A stretch of DNA of 64,000 nucleotides from Amycolatopsis pretoriensis. GTDB taxonomy: Bacteria; Actinomycetota; Actinomycetes; Mycobacteriales; Pseudonocardiaceae. Both the position numbers and the translations under genes were made by a program. The notes beneath the pieces were generated by a model, which ran no database searches, was not told where the DNA came from, and worked only from the letters and a program-made list of their open reading frames with translations. Location of the stretch: the NCBI RefSeq assembly GCF_900107925.1, contig NZ_FNUJ01000020.1, positions 28,313-92,312 on the forward strand. Reading direction: 5' to 3'. Positions 7,942 through 16,465 of the stretch are shown here, piece by piece (positions within the stretch are counted from its first letter, which is position 1; every line of letters starts with the position of its first letter).

Positions 7942-9312
7942 ATGGCTTTCGATACCTTGCTCCCCCGCCCGGTTTCCGTGACGCCGACGGCGGGTTCGTG
8001 CCCGTGGCCGTCCACAGTGGACGCCCGGGCCGCGTCCCTGCCGGCCGAGGCGTACCGGCTGGAGATCTCGCCGTCGGGTGTGGTGCTGCACTGCGGCGAT
8101 CTCGCCGGGGAGGTGTACGGGCGGCAGACGCTGCGTCAGCTCGCGGGGCCTTCGGCGTTCCGGGCGGCTTCTCTCGGGGACGCTTTGTCGTTGCCGTGCG
8201 GCGTCGTGGAAGACCAGCCGCGGTTCGCCTGGCGCGGGTGCCTGCTCGACGTCGCCCGGCACTACCGGACCAAGGCCGAAGTGCTGCGGTTCATCGACTT
8301 GCTGGCCGCGCACAAGCTGAACGTGCTCAACCTGCACCTGACCGACGACCAGGGCTGGCGGTTCGAGGTTCCCGAGTTTCCGCGCCTGACGTCGGTGGGT
8401 GGCTGGCGGCCGTCGTCGATGGTGGGCAGCGGGGGCGAGCAGGACGGCCGTCCGCACGGCGGGTTCTACACCGGGGACGACCTGCGGGAAATCGTGGCGT
8501 ACGCGGCTTCCCGGGCCGTCACGGTGGTGCCGGAGATCGACATCCCCGGACACGCCCGGGCGGCTTTGGCGGCTTACCCTTCGCTGGGGACTTCGGAGTC
8601 TTACGAGATCTGGACTTCCTGGGGCATCAGCACTTCGCTGCTCTCGCCTTCTTCGTCTACTTTGGACTTCTTCAAGCAGGTGTTCGACCACTTGCTGGAA
8701 ATCTTCCCGTCGAAGGTGATCGCCCTGGGCGGCGACGAGACCCCGGGCGCGACGGACGAGCACCGCAAGTTCGTCCGGCTGCTGGCCGAGCACCTGGTTT
8801 CGCGTGGCCGGACGCCGATGGGCTGGGACGAGGTCCTCGACATCCCCGATCTGCCCCCGATGGTGATCGGCTCGTGGCAGAACGAAGAGGCGGGCGTCCG
8901 CGCGGCCGCGGCCGGGCACGACGTCGTGATGTGCCCGGAGCAGCACGTGTATCTCGACCACCGGCAGTCGTCGCACCCGGACGAGCCGATCCCGGTCGGC
9001 ATGGTCCACACCGTCGAAGACGTGTACGCCTACGAGCCGGCGCTGACCGGGCCGCGGCTGCGCGGGGTGCAGGCCCAGGTGTGGAGCGAGCACCTGGACG
9101 ACGTGCGGCGGGTGGACTACCTGGCGTTCCCGCGGTTGTCGGCGTTCGCGGAGGTGGCGTGGAGCAGCGGGGCGCGGGATTACGCGGAGTTCCTGCCGCG
9201 GTTGCGGGACCACCACTTGCCGCGGCTGGACGCCCTCGGCGTCGAGTACCGGCCGTTGGACGGGCCGCACCCATGGCAGACCCGGCCGGGCGTCCCCGGC
9301 CGGCCCCGCTGA
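7942..9312 (+). CDS. Cytoplasmic GH20 beta-N-acetylhexosaminidase
   Basis: A 456-residue glycoside hydrolase of family 20. After a short N-terminal beta domain, the TIM barrel begins near FAWRGCLLDVARHY and continues with LNLHLTDDQGWRFE and EIDIPGHARAALAAYP. The catalytic pair D265-E266 is in GGDETP, as expected for substrate-assisted catalysis through the 2-acetamido group. No signal peptide is visible, so it should hydrolyse imported chitobiose to N-acetylglucosamine inside the cell. It ends the operon; in Streptomyces the equivalent position is held by dasD. A palindrome GTCCACAGTGGAC lies near the 5' end (8010-8022). Codon choice drifts towards G-ending codons near the 3' end. Confidence 0.9.
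   Translation: MAFDTLLPRPVSVTPTAGSCPWPSTVDARAASLPAEAYRLEISPSGVVLHCGDLAGEVYGRQTLRQLAGPSAFRAASLGDALSLPCGVVEDQPRFAWRGCLLDVARHYRTKAEVLRFIDLLAAHKLNVLNLHLTDDQGWRFEVPEFPRLTSVGGWRPSSMVGSGGEQDGRPHGGFYTGDDLREIVAYAASRAVTVVPEIDIPGHARAALAAYPSLGTSESYEIWTSWGISTSLLSPSSSTLDFFKQVFDHLLEIFPSKVIALGGDETPGATDEHRKFVRLLAEHLVSRGRTPMGWDEVLDIPDLPPMVIGSWQNEEAGVRAAAAGHDVVMCPEQHVYLDHRQSSHPDEPIPVGMVHTVEDVYAYEPALTGPRLRGVQAQVWSEHLDDVRRVDYLAFPRLSAFAEVAWSSGARDYAEFLPRLRDHHLPRLDALGVEYRPLDGPHPWQTRPGVPGRPR
8010..8022. repeat. Palindrome GTCCACAGTGGAC
   Basis: One of four copies in this window of the core TCCACWGTGGA. Here it lies inside the hexosaminidase gene and encodes Ser-Thr-Val-Asp. Function unknown. Confidence 0.6.
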
Positions 9313-9355
9313 TCACGGCAGGAACCCGGCCGGCCCGCGCTCCGGGTCGGCTGGA

Positions 9356-9601
9356 TCACACTCGATATTCGGGCAGCACCCAGTTCGACATCAGGTCAGC
9401 GACGTCGGCTACCGCATCCTCGTCATCGTCCCGGCCTTCGGCGCGTAAGAAGAGCATGGTGTCGATGAGCTCCTGATACAGGTCCTCGCGTTTCACCCCG
9501 CGCTCGAGCTGCTCGACGAGGAGCGGCCTGATCTCGATGACGCTCCGCCCGGCCGCCACCTCCGCCAGAAGCCGGGCGCGAAACCCAGCCTCGCCCGTCA
9601 T
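9356..9601 (-). CDS. Small hypothetical protein
   Basis: An 81-residue acidic, largely helical protein without signal peptide or membrane segment, ending in LMSNWVLPEYRV. A strong ribosome binding site (GGAGGAGG) precedes ATG 9601 by about 8 bases, which supports it as a real gene. It starts 16 bases after the end of the M64 peptidase gene on the same strand and may be cotranscribed. I do not recognise a family. The central Glu-Asp-rich stretch (AEGRDDDEDAVADVAD) might take part in protein contacts. Confidence 0.6.
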   Translation of the reverse strand: MTGEAGFRARLLAEVAAGRSVIEIRPLLVEQLERGVKREDLYQELIDTMLFLRAEGRDDDEDAVADVADLMSNWVLPEYRV

Positions 9602-9617
9602 CCGTTTCGACCTCCTC

Positions 9618-11366
9618 CTACGGCAGCAGCGTCACCACGATCGACCGCGTCGGGCCCACGTTGCCCGCCGCGTCGATCGAACGGTACTCGATCCGATGGC
9701 GGCCGTAACCCGGTGTGCGGGTGGCGAACGGTGACACCGTCAACCCACCGGACCCGAGGTTTCCGTACGCCAACCCGTCGATCTCCGTCCCGCGTGCGGT
9801 GAACAGGTACGGCGCGTCCGGGTCCGTCGGCCAGCCGTAGTACTTGTGCCAGCCGTCGCCGTCCACGCGGAACTCCGGCATCCCGTCGGACGCCGTCAGC
9901 TTCATCGTGAACGAACCGTGGAACACCTGGTCCGACGGCAGCGAGACCGTCGTCGTCGGGCCGTCCGCGTCCACCGTCCAGGTCAGCGTGGTCCCGCCGG
10001 TCGTCGCCGCGAGCTTGTGCTGTCCGCGCGACTCCTTCAAGGCGAAGTCCGGGCCGCTGCCGGCCGGCCGGCCGTCGAGGGTCCAGCGGACCGGCGGGAT
10101 CGACCCCGTCGGCTCCCCCGTCTCGACGTACACGACGTCGTGGCCGCCGACCGGGGCCGTGACCGGGGTCGACGCCACGACCGCCGGACCACCGGCCGGT
10201 GGCGTGACCACCGAGGTGTCGACCGTCCACGTGCGGGTCGCCGTCGGCCGGACAGCCGGGTCGCGGACGAACGGCGTCGGGTCGGTCACCGTCGCCGTCA
10301 GCGTGTGCTTGCCCGGCCGGACGTGCGCCTGCCGGAGGTCGAGCGCGTCGGAACCGCGCAGCGGACGGCCGTCGAGGGTCCAGGTCACGTCGAGGCGGTG
10401 GCTCACCGGGTGCATCGGCCGCACCCACACGACGCGGTCGGCCCCGATCGTCCCCGCCGGGGTGCCGCCGCCGATCAGCGGCACCTTCGCCGAGATCCGC
10501 TGCGTCATCCGCTCGCGGCCGACCTGGTCGAACGCGTAGCCGAGCGTCTTCATCATCGAGTGCGCGCTGGGCCGCCAGACGCCGGTCTGGGTGTAGAGGC
10601 CGCCTTCGAACCGCCCGATCCGGCCGCCGGACTCGCTGGGCTCGCCCAGCCAGCGCCACCACTTCGCGTGCTGGTCGCGCAGCTGCTGTTCGGTGAGCAG
10701 GGTGTGGTGGATCGAGTCCGGCTCGCCGCCCTCGTACGCGCCACCCGGGACGTTGCGGGCGTAGTAGTCGTACTCGTCGTCGAGACCGCCGAGCGAGTGA
10801 CCCAGCTCGTGCGGGGAGATCAGGGCGGACAGCGCGTTCCCGCCGGACGCCGTCGCGTACGTGCCGCCCGCGCCGCCGTACGTGCCGCTGTTGGCCAGGG
10901 CGAGGATCTGCCGGTTGGCCCGGGTCGTGCCGGGGACGAGATCGGCGTACCGCTGCGCGGCGTCGTCGTCGACGGTCAGCAGCCGCTGGACGCTCTGTGC
11001 GTTGCAGCCGCCCCAGAAACCCATGTTCAACGGGGTGTCCCGCTTCGGCGCGTCGAGCGCGGGGTCACAGTCCACACCGGACTCGGGCGAGGCGATCGAC
11101 ACGGCGTAGACGTTGAAGTAGCTGCGGTAGGACTTGAACGGCTCGAGCGACCAGAGGGTGCTCACGTGCCGCTGGACGTCGGCGAAGAACTTCGCCTGTT
11201 CGGCCGCGGTGTAGCCGTCCCCGAGGACGACGAGGTTGAACCGCTGCGCGGCCGGCCCGGTCACCTGGACGTCGGTGACGGACGCGGCGGGTTCGGCGGC
11301 TTGCGCGGGGGTGGCGAGCCCGAGGGTCAGGACGACGGCGGCGAAGAATCCGGCCCACTTCGACAT
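9618..11366 (-). CDS. Secreted M64-family metallopeptidase
   Basis: A 582-residue protein with an N-terminal Sec signal (residues 1-23, ending AQA). The zinc site HELGHSLGGLDDEYD (H186, E187, H190) is that of peptidase family M64 (IgA peptidase M64). The N-terminal domain FNLVVLGDGYTAAEQAKFFADV is typical of the family. The C-terminal half (about residues 320-582) is made of beta-rich, Ig-like segments with repeated WTLDGRP and WTVD motifs, probably for surface or substrate binding. It would act outside the cell as a zinc protease. The gene is divergent from the lipoprotein at 11430; the 63-bp gap must hold both promoters. Confidence 0.88.
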   Translation of the reverse strand: MSKWAGFFAAVVLTLGLATPAQAAEPAASVTDVQVTGPAAQRFNLVVLGDGYTAAEQAKFFADVQRHVSTLWSLEPFKSYRSYFNVYAVSIASPESGVDCDPALDAPKRDTPLNMGFWGGCNAQSVQRLLTVDDDAAQRYADLVPGTTRANRQILALANSGTYGGAGGTYATASGGNALSALISPHELGHSLGGLDDEYDYYARNVPGGAYEGGEPDSIHHTLLTEQQLRDQHAKWWRWLGEPSESGGRIGRFEGGLYTQTGVWRPSAHSMMKTLGYAFDQVGRERMTQRISAKVPLIGGGTPAGTIGADRVVWVRPMHPVSHRLDVTWTLDGRPLRGSDALDLRQAHVRPGKHTLTATVTDPTPFVRDPAVRPTATRTWTVDTSVVTPPAGGPAVVASTPVTAPVGGHDVVYVETGEPTGSIPPVRWTLDGRPAGSGPDFALKESRGQHKLAATTGGTTLTWTVDADGPTTTVSLPSDQVFHGSFTMKLTASDGMPEFRVDGDGWHKYYGWPTDPDAPYLFTARGTEIDGLAYGNLGSGGLTVSPFATRTPGYGRHRIEYRSIDAAGNVGPTRSIVVTLLP

Positions 11367-11429
11367 GGTCCCGGTCTACCGCACCGGAAAAGCCGCCGGA
11401 ACCGCCGGAAGTCGGGCTATTCTCCGGGG

Positions 11430-12077
11430 ATGGGGAACCGAGGGGGAATCCTGGCGACGGCCGCCGCGCTGGCGCTGCTGACGGCGTGCTCGACGCCGGC
11501 ACCGGTGGCCCAGACCACCGCGACCACGACACCGGCACGGCCGACGACGACCGCGCCGTCGTCGGAGGCGCCGGCGCTGGGCCCGGGGCCGGGCTCCCAG
11601 CCGCCGACCACGCCGCAGCCGCCACCGCCGAACTCACCGGCCAAGGTGACGTCGGCCTGCCCGTTCCTGGGCGTGACGGAGTCGAGCGCCGCGATGGGCG
11701 TCGCCTTGGACACTTACGCGGTCGAGGAGGTGAAGACGACGCAGCGGGACGCCACGACCTACCACTGCAACTACGCCAGCCGGACCGGCGGCCGGCAGCT
11801 GCTCGACCTGTTCGTCACCGTCGTCCCGGGCACCGGGCAGGTCGCCTCCCTGGTCAAGGAGTGGACCAGGGACTGCAAGGGCCCGGCGAAACCGCTCGGC
11901 GGCGTGGCCGGCAGCACTACCCGCACCTGCTCGCTGGACGGCACCAACTCGGGCGACGTCATGGTGCTGGTGGCGAAGAAGTCCCACGGCCAGACCCGGT
12001 TGGCCGAGCTGTACGTCCGCCCCTTCACCGACGAGGTCCACACCAAGCTCGCCCAGCTCCTGAGCGACCGGCTATAA
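11430..12077 (+). CDS. Lipoprotein with Thr/Pro-rich linker (DUF3558-like)
   Basis: A 215-residue lipoprotein: short signal peptide with lipobox LLTAC (C20), then a Thr/Pro/Ala-rich linker to about residue 73, then a globular domain starting SACPFLGVTESSAAMG and containing further cysteines (YHCNYAS, RDCKG, TRTCS) that could form disulfides. The layout resembles the DUF3558-type lipoproteins common in Pseudonocardiaceae, but I cannot confirm membership. ATG 11430 has only a weak upstream G-run as ribosome binding site but is the only start giving an intact signal peptide. It converges with the response regulator gene at 12082. Confidence 0.7.
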   Translation: MGNRGGILATAAALALLTACSTPAPVAQTTATTTPARPTTTAPSSEAPALGPGPGSQPPTTPQPPPPNSPAKVTSACPFLGVTESSAAMGVALDTYAVEEVKTTQRDATTYHCNYASRTGGRQLLDLFVTVVPGTGQVASLVKEWTRDCKGPAKPLGGVAGSTTRTCSLDGTNSGDVMVLVAKKSHGQTRLAELYVRPFTDEVHTKLAQLLSDRL

Positions 12078-12081
12078 GTCG

Positions 12082-12750
12082 TTATACGCGAGTGAGCCGG
12101 TACCAGACCTCGGGCCGGCCCACCTGGCCGTAGTGTGGCTCCCGGTGCGCCATTCCGTTGTCCGCCAAGTACTCCAGGTATCTCCGGGCCGTCACCCGGG
12201 ACGCGCCGATCGCCGAAGCCGCCGCGCCCGCGGAAAGCCCTTCCGCGGCTCCGGACAGCGCGTCCGTGATCGCCTCCAGGGTCTGGACGCTCATCCCCTT
12301 CGGCAGCGGCGGCTGCTCGGTCGTGCGCAACGCGCCCAGCGCCCGGTCGATCTCCGCCTGGCCCGTCACCTCACCGGACGCGTCGCGGAATTCCGTGTAG
12401 CGCTCCAGCTTTTCGCGCAGTGTCGCGAACGTGAACGGCTTCAGCAGGTACTGCACCACCCCCACCGACACCGCGGCCTTCACCAGGCCCAGATCGCGCG
12501 CGGACGTCACCGCGATGACGTCGATCGGCAGCCCGGCCGCGCGCAGGGACCGGCACACCGCCAGGCCGTGCGTGTCGGGCAGGTAGAAGTCCAGGAGCAC
12601 CAGGTCGACCGGCTCGCGTTCGCAGAACCGCAGCGCGTCGCCGCCGGAATGGACGACACCGGCCACCGAAAAGCCCGGGAGCCGTTCGACGTAGACGCGG
12701 TGCGCCTCCGCGGCCACCGGCTCGTCCTCCACCACCAGCACCCGGATCAC
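12082..12750 (-). CDS. CitB/DcuR-type response regulator
   Basis: A 222-residue two-component regulator. The receiver domain (residues 1-120) has the acidic pocket at E8/D9, phosphoacceptor D54 in LLDFYLPDTHG, and the conserved lysine in QYLLKPF. The C-terminal helix-turn-helix (about 165-222: ASAIGASRVTARRYLEYLADNG, VGRPEVWYRL) is of the CitB/DcuR type. The start is GTG 12750, overlapping the kinase stop as GTGA. Paired with the adjacent CitA/DcuS-type kinase, it probably activates the divergent dctA-like gene in response to external C4-dicarboxylates or citrate; the target is inferred from gene order. Confidence 0.88.
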   Translation of the reverse strand: MIRVLVVEDEPVAAEAHRVYVERLPGFSVAGVVHSGGDALRFCEREPVDLVLLDFYLPDTHGLAVCRSLRAAGLPIDVIAVTSARDLGLVKAAVSVGVVQYLLKPFTFATLREKLERYTEFRDASGEVTGQAEIDRALGALRTTEQPPLPKGMSVQTLEAITDALSGAAEGLSAGAAASAIGASRVTARRYLEYLADNGMAHREPHYGQVGRPEVWYRLTRV

Positions 12751-14321
12751 CGGTCCGCCTCCTGTCTGGGCAGCCGCACGGTGAACACCGCGCCGCCGTC
12801 GCGGCCGACGTCGACCGTGCCGCCGTAGCGGCGCACCGCCTGCCCCACCAACGCCAAGCCGAGCCCGTGCCCGTCCCCCGCCTTCGTCGACCAGCCGCGG
12901 CGGAAGACGTCGGCGTCCTCGGGCACGCCCGGGCCGCTGTCGGCGACGCGCAGCAGCAGCCCGTCGTCGCCGGTGCGGGCGGTGACGACGACCGCCGGCT
13001 TGCCGCCGCCGCGCACGGCCGCGTCGAGGCCGTTGTCGATGAGGTTGCCGAGGATGGTCACCAGGTCGCGGGCCTCGATGCCGAGCGAGACGTCGTCGAT
13101 CACCGTGTCCGGCGTGACCGTCAGCTCGACCCCGCGTTCGCTCGCCTCCGCCGCCTTGCCCAGCAGCAGTGCCGCGAGCACCGGCTCGGCGACGGCGCCG
13201 ACGACGCGGTCGGTCAGCTCCTGGGCGAGCGCGAGCTCGGCGGTCGCGAACTCCACCGCCTGCTCGGGTTTGCCGATCTCCACCAGGGAAACCACGGTGT
13301 GCAGCCGGTTCGCGGCCTCGTGCGCCTGCGACCGCAGCGCTTCCGCGAGGCCGCGGGCGGTGGTCAGCTCGCCGGTCAGCGTCTGCAGTTCGGTGTGGTC
13401 GCGCAGGACGACGACGGTGCCCTGCGCCCGGCCGCCGGAACGCACTGCGGTCGTGCTGACCAGCAGCACGCGCGCGTCGGTCAGGTGCAGTTCCTCGGCC
13501 CGGTTCTCCGCCGAAGTGAACGCTTGCGCCAGCTCGGCCGGCAGGCCCAGGGATGCCAGCTCGCGCCCGACGGGGTCGGCGTCGAGGCCGAGGAGGGCAC
13601 GCGCGCCGTCGTTGCAGAGTCCGATGCGCCCGTCGCGGCCGACGAGCAGCACGCCTTCGCGGACCGAATGCAGCACGGCTTCGTGGTATTCGAACAGGTT
13701 GCTCAGCTCGTCCGGCGCGATCCCCCGGGTCTGGCGCCGCAGCCGGGCGCTGATCAGCCAGCCGCCCAGCGCGCCGACCACCAGCACCCCGCCGGAGACG
13801 CCGAACAGCGGCCACAGCCGCTCGCGCAGCTCCGCCGAGATCGCCGCGACGATGATCCCGACGGCGACCAGCGCGACCACCCGGTGTCCCGGCCCGAACA
13901 CCGGGACGATCGTGCGCACCGACGGGCCGAGCGAGCCGGTGTAGGTCTCGGTGTAGGTCTGGCCGTGCTGCGCCTGGGCGATGTTCCCGATGTAGTGCTG
14001 GCCGATCAGCGCCGGGTTCGGGTGTGTGTAGCGGATCCCGGCCGGGCTCATGATCGTGATGAAGTCGACGCCGGTGTCGGCCTGCACCCGCACCGCGTAC
14101 GGCTGCAGCGTCGCGCTCGGGTTCGGCGCCGTGGCCGCGCTGACGACGGTCGGGGCGTCGGCCACCGCCGTGGCGATGGCGCGGACCTGGTCGCGCGCGT
14201 TCTCGTTCACCGCGCGGGACGCGTCGAGGTAGGCGAACGTGATCCCGGCGCCGGCGAGCACGCAGAGCACCGCCAGCTGCAGCACGAGCAGCTGACGGGC
14301 GAGGCTCCAGCGGGTCCGCAT
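12747..14321 (-). CDS. CitA/DcuS-type sensor histidine kinase
   Basis: A 524-residue membrane kinase. It has an N-terminal helix (about residues 10-31), a periplasmic PAS-like sensor with VDFITIMSPAGIRYTHPNPALIGQHY, a second membrane region near 165-205, a cytoplasmic PAS domain, a short DHp segment with the phospho-histidine in SQAHEAANRLHTVVSL, and a HATPase domain with NLIDNGLDAA (N box), DSGPGVP (G1) and GHGLGLALV (G2). This is the domain order of CitA/DcuS/DctS sensors of carboxylates. Start ATG 14321 follows GAGGAGGTG. The gene is coupled to the response regulator and divergent from the DctA-type transporter. Confidence 0.9.
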   Translation of the reverse strand: MRTRWSLARQLLVLQLAVLCVLAGAGITFAYLDASRAVNENARDQVRAIATAVADAPTVVSAATAPNPSATLQPYAVRVQADTGVDFITIMSPAGIRYTHPNPALIGQHYIGNIAQAQHGQTYTETYTGSLGPSVRTIVPVFGPGHRVVALVAVGIIVAAISAELRERLWPLFGVSGGVLVVGALGGWLISARLRRQTRGIAPDELSNLFEYHEAVLHSVREGVLLVGRDGRIGLCNDGARALLGLDADPVGRELASLGLPAELAQAFTSAENRAEELHLTDARVLLVSTTAVRSGGRAQGTVVVLRDHTELQTLTGELTTARGLAEALRSQAHEAANRLHTVVSLVEIGKPEQAVEFATAELALAQELTDRVVGAVAEPVLAALLLGKAAEASERGVELTVTPDTVIDDVSLGIEARDLVTILGNLIDNGLDAAVRGGGKPAVVVTARTGDDGLLLRVADSGPGVPEDADVFRRGWSTKAGDGHGLGLALVGQAVRRYGGTVDVGRDGGAVFTVRLPRQEADR

Positions 14322-14472
14322 CGTCGGGGGCACCTCCTCATACCAGCACACTCGCGCTCCGCCGGTGTCCGAAGGGGACGGTGCGCGAACTCAATGAACA
14401 CAAGTGAGCCGGATCACCGGAGTGCGCCTACAGTGTGCCGCAACCTGGAACACCCCTGAGCTGGAGGCAACG

Positions 14473-15825
14473 GTGCCGACCCCACCGACCACCGAGGAGA
14501 CCCCGCGCAAGCGGGACAAGACCCACTTCCTGTACCTGGCCGTGATCGTCGCGGTCGCGCTCGGGATCCTGGTGGGCTTCCTCTTCCCGGGCTTCGCCAA
14601 GGGCCTCAAGCCCCTCGGCGACGGCTTCGTCAACCTGATCAAGATGATGATCACGCCGATCATCTTCTGCACCATCGTCATCGGCGTCGGCTCGGTCGCG
14701 AAAGCGGCCAAGGTCGGCAAAGTCGGTCTGATGGCGTTGTTCTACTTCATCATCATGTCGACCTTCGCCCTGGCGATCGGCCTGGTCGTCGGCAACATCC
14801 TGCACCCGGGCACCGGCCTGCACCTCAACCCGGCCGACGTGAAGAGCGTCCAGAAGTCCGCCGGCGGCGCCGAAGGCCCGGTCGACTTCCTGCTCGGCAT
14901 CATCCCCAAGACCCTCGTCTCCGCCTTCACCGAAGGCGAGGTCCTGCAGACGCTGCTGGTCGCGCTGCTCATCGGGTTCGCCCTGCAGAAGCTGGGCCCG
15001 AAGGGCGCCCCGATCCTGCGCGGTATCGAGCACATCCAGCGCCTGGTGTTCCGCGTCCTCGCGATGATCATGTGGGCCGCCCCGATCGGCGCGTTCGGCG
15101 CCATCGCCGCGGTGGTCGGCGCGACCGGGTGGGCGGCGTTGAAGAGCCTCGCCGTCATCATGGTCGGGTTCTACGCGACCTGCCTGGTGTTCGTGTTCGT
15201 GATCCTCGGGATCGTGCTGTGGCTCGGCGCCCGCGTCTTCATCTGGAACCTGCTGCGCTACCTCGGCCGCGAGTTCCTGCTGATCCTCTCGACGTCGTCG
15301 TCGGAGTCGGCGCTGCCGCGGCTGATCGCGAAGATGGAGCACGTCGGCGTCAGCAAGTCCGTCGTCGGCATCACGGTGCCCACCGGGTACTCGTTCAACC
15401 TGGACGGCACCGCGATCTACCTGACCATGGCGACGCTGTTCATCGCCGCCGCCCAGGACGAACCGCTGTCGATCGGTTCGCAGATCGGCCTGCTGGTCTT
15501 CATGATCATCGCGTCCAAGGGTGCGGCGGGTGTCAGCGGGTCGGGCATCGCGACCCTGGCGAGCGGCCTGCAGTCGCACCGGCCGGAACTGGTCAACGGC
15601 GTCGGCTTCATCCTCGGCATCGACCGGTTCATGTCGGAGGCCCGCGCGCTGACGAACTTCGCCGGCAACGCCGTCGCGACCGTCCTCATCGGAAACTGGA
15701 CGAAGGAGTTCGACCGCGAGAAGGCGCAACGCGTCTTCGCCGGCCAGGAACCGTTCGACGAGGCGACGATGCTCGACGAGCACAGCCACGCGGCCGGGAC
15801 CGACGACCTGGAACCCGCCAGGTAA
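14473..15825 (+). CDS. dctA: C4-dicarboxylate/cation symporter (DctA, DAACS family)
   Basis: A 450-residue transporter with the DAACS signatures: the serine-rich re-entrant loop STSSSESALPRLIAKM, the substrate/cation motif GYSFNLDGTAIYL, and NFAGNAVATVLIGNW. It imports succinate, fumarate or malate with protons or sodium. GTG 14473 is preferred because GGAGG stands 6 bases upstream and the protein then starts at a short polar tail before the first helix; an in-frame ATG at 14404 lacks a ribosome binding site. The gene is divergent from a CitA/DcuS-type two-component system across a 151-bp gap, the arrangement seen for inducible dicarboxylate uptake. Confidence 0.9.
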   Translation: MPTPPTTEETPRKRDKTHFLYLAVIVAVALGILVGFLFPGFAKGLKPLGDGFVNLIKMMITPIIFCTIVIGVGSVAKAAKVGKVGLMALFYFIIMSTFALAIGLVVGNILHPGTGLHLNPADVKSVQKSAGGAEGPVDFLLGIIPKTLVSAFTEGEVLQTLLVALLIGFALQKLGPKGAPILRGIEHIQRLVFRVLAMIMWAAPIGAFGAIAAVVGATGWAALKSLAVIMVGFYATCLVFVFVILGIVLWLGARVFIWNLLRYLGREFLLILSTSSSESALPRLIAKMEHVGVSKSVVGITVPTGYSFNLDGTAIYLTMATLFIAAAQDEPLSIGSQIGLLVFMIIASKGAAGVSGSGIATLASGLQSHRPELVNGVGFILGIDRFMSEARALTNFAGNAVATVLIGNWTKEFDREKAQRVFAGQEPFDEATMLDEHSHAAGTDDLEPAR

Positions 15826-15918
15826 CACCGAAGGCGTTCGTGCTCACTGCCCCCGCTGAGCACGAGCCACGACGGGCCGCTGTGCGAGTCTCCCCGACCT
15901 CGCGCAGCGGCCCGTTTC

Positions 15919-15960
15919 CACGCCGAGAGCGGCACTTTCACGTGAAAGTGCCGCTCTCGG
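15919..15960. repeat. Perfect 42-bp palindrome between convergent genes
   Basis: Two 21-bp arms with no loop meet at CACGTG and read outward through GAAAGTGCCGCTC to CGGCG. It lies 94 bp after dctA stops and 4 bp after the hxlR stop, between convergent genes, so a bidirectional terminator is likely although no T tract follows. The exact symmetry also fits a member of a dispersed palindromic repeat family. Confidence 0.85.
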
Positions 15961-15964
15961 CGGT

Positions 15965-16360
15965 TCAGACGGCGGCGTCGTAGGCGACGCGCGCCGCCGC
16001 GATGTCCTCGCGGTGCTGCTCCGCCCAGCCGAGCAGACCGCTCAGCGACTGGTACAGCTCCTTCGCCATCGCCGTGGCTTCGTACTCCACGCGCGGCGGG
16101 ACGGTCGGGTAGATCGTGCGCTCCAGGAGCCCGTCGCGTTCGAGGTTGCGCAACGTCAGGGTCAGCATGCGGCGGCTGATCCCGTTGACCGCGCGTTCCA
16201 GCTCGGTGAACCGCACCGGACCCCGGATGGCCTCCAGCAGGATGCCGATCGCCCACTTGCCGCTGATCCGGTTGATGACCTCGAGCACCGTGCAGACGTC
16301 GAGTTTCTCCGGGTCGATCTCGGTGACCTGGACGGGTACACCGATGTTCCCCTGGGACAT
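15965..16360 (-). CDS. HxlR-family transcriptional regulator
   Basis: A 131-residue winged-helix regulator. C23 lies in the conserved N-terminal position (DVCTVLEVINRISGKW), followed by the HxlR core (GPVRFTELERAV, ISRRMLTLTLRNLERDGL, PPRVEYEAT). Family members are often thiol- or aldehyde-responsive repressors of a neighbouring gene. A consensus AAGGAGG precedes ATG 16360. It is divergent from a DHA2 exporter, with a 7-bp-arm inverted repeat in the gap, so it probably controls that exporter. Confidence 0.88.
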   Translation of the reverse strand: MSQGNIGVPVQVTEIDPEKLDVCTVLEVINRISGKWAIGILLEAIRGPVRFTELERAVNGISRRMLTLTLRNLERDGLLERTIYPTVPPRVEYEATAMAKELYQSLSGLLGWAEQHREDIAAARVAYDAAV

Positions 16361-16401
16361 GGAAGTGCCTCCTTACGCGCGCCCCCATAGTCACACATGA
16401 T

Positions 16402-16424
16402 GGGCACTGTTACAAGAAGTGCCC
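16402..16424. promoter_or_regulatory. Inverted repeat, candidate HxlR operator
   Basis: GGGCACT and AGTGCCC face each other across a 9-bp spacer in the gap between hxlR and the exporter gene. Position and symmetry suit a dimeric winged-helix repressor; no direct evidence of binding. Confidence 0.5.
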
Positions 16425-16465
16425 TGGCAACGACCAGGGGGAACGCTCGACTGGAGGGGCCTGCC

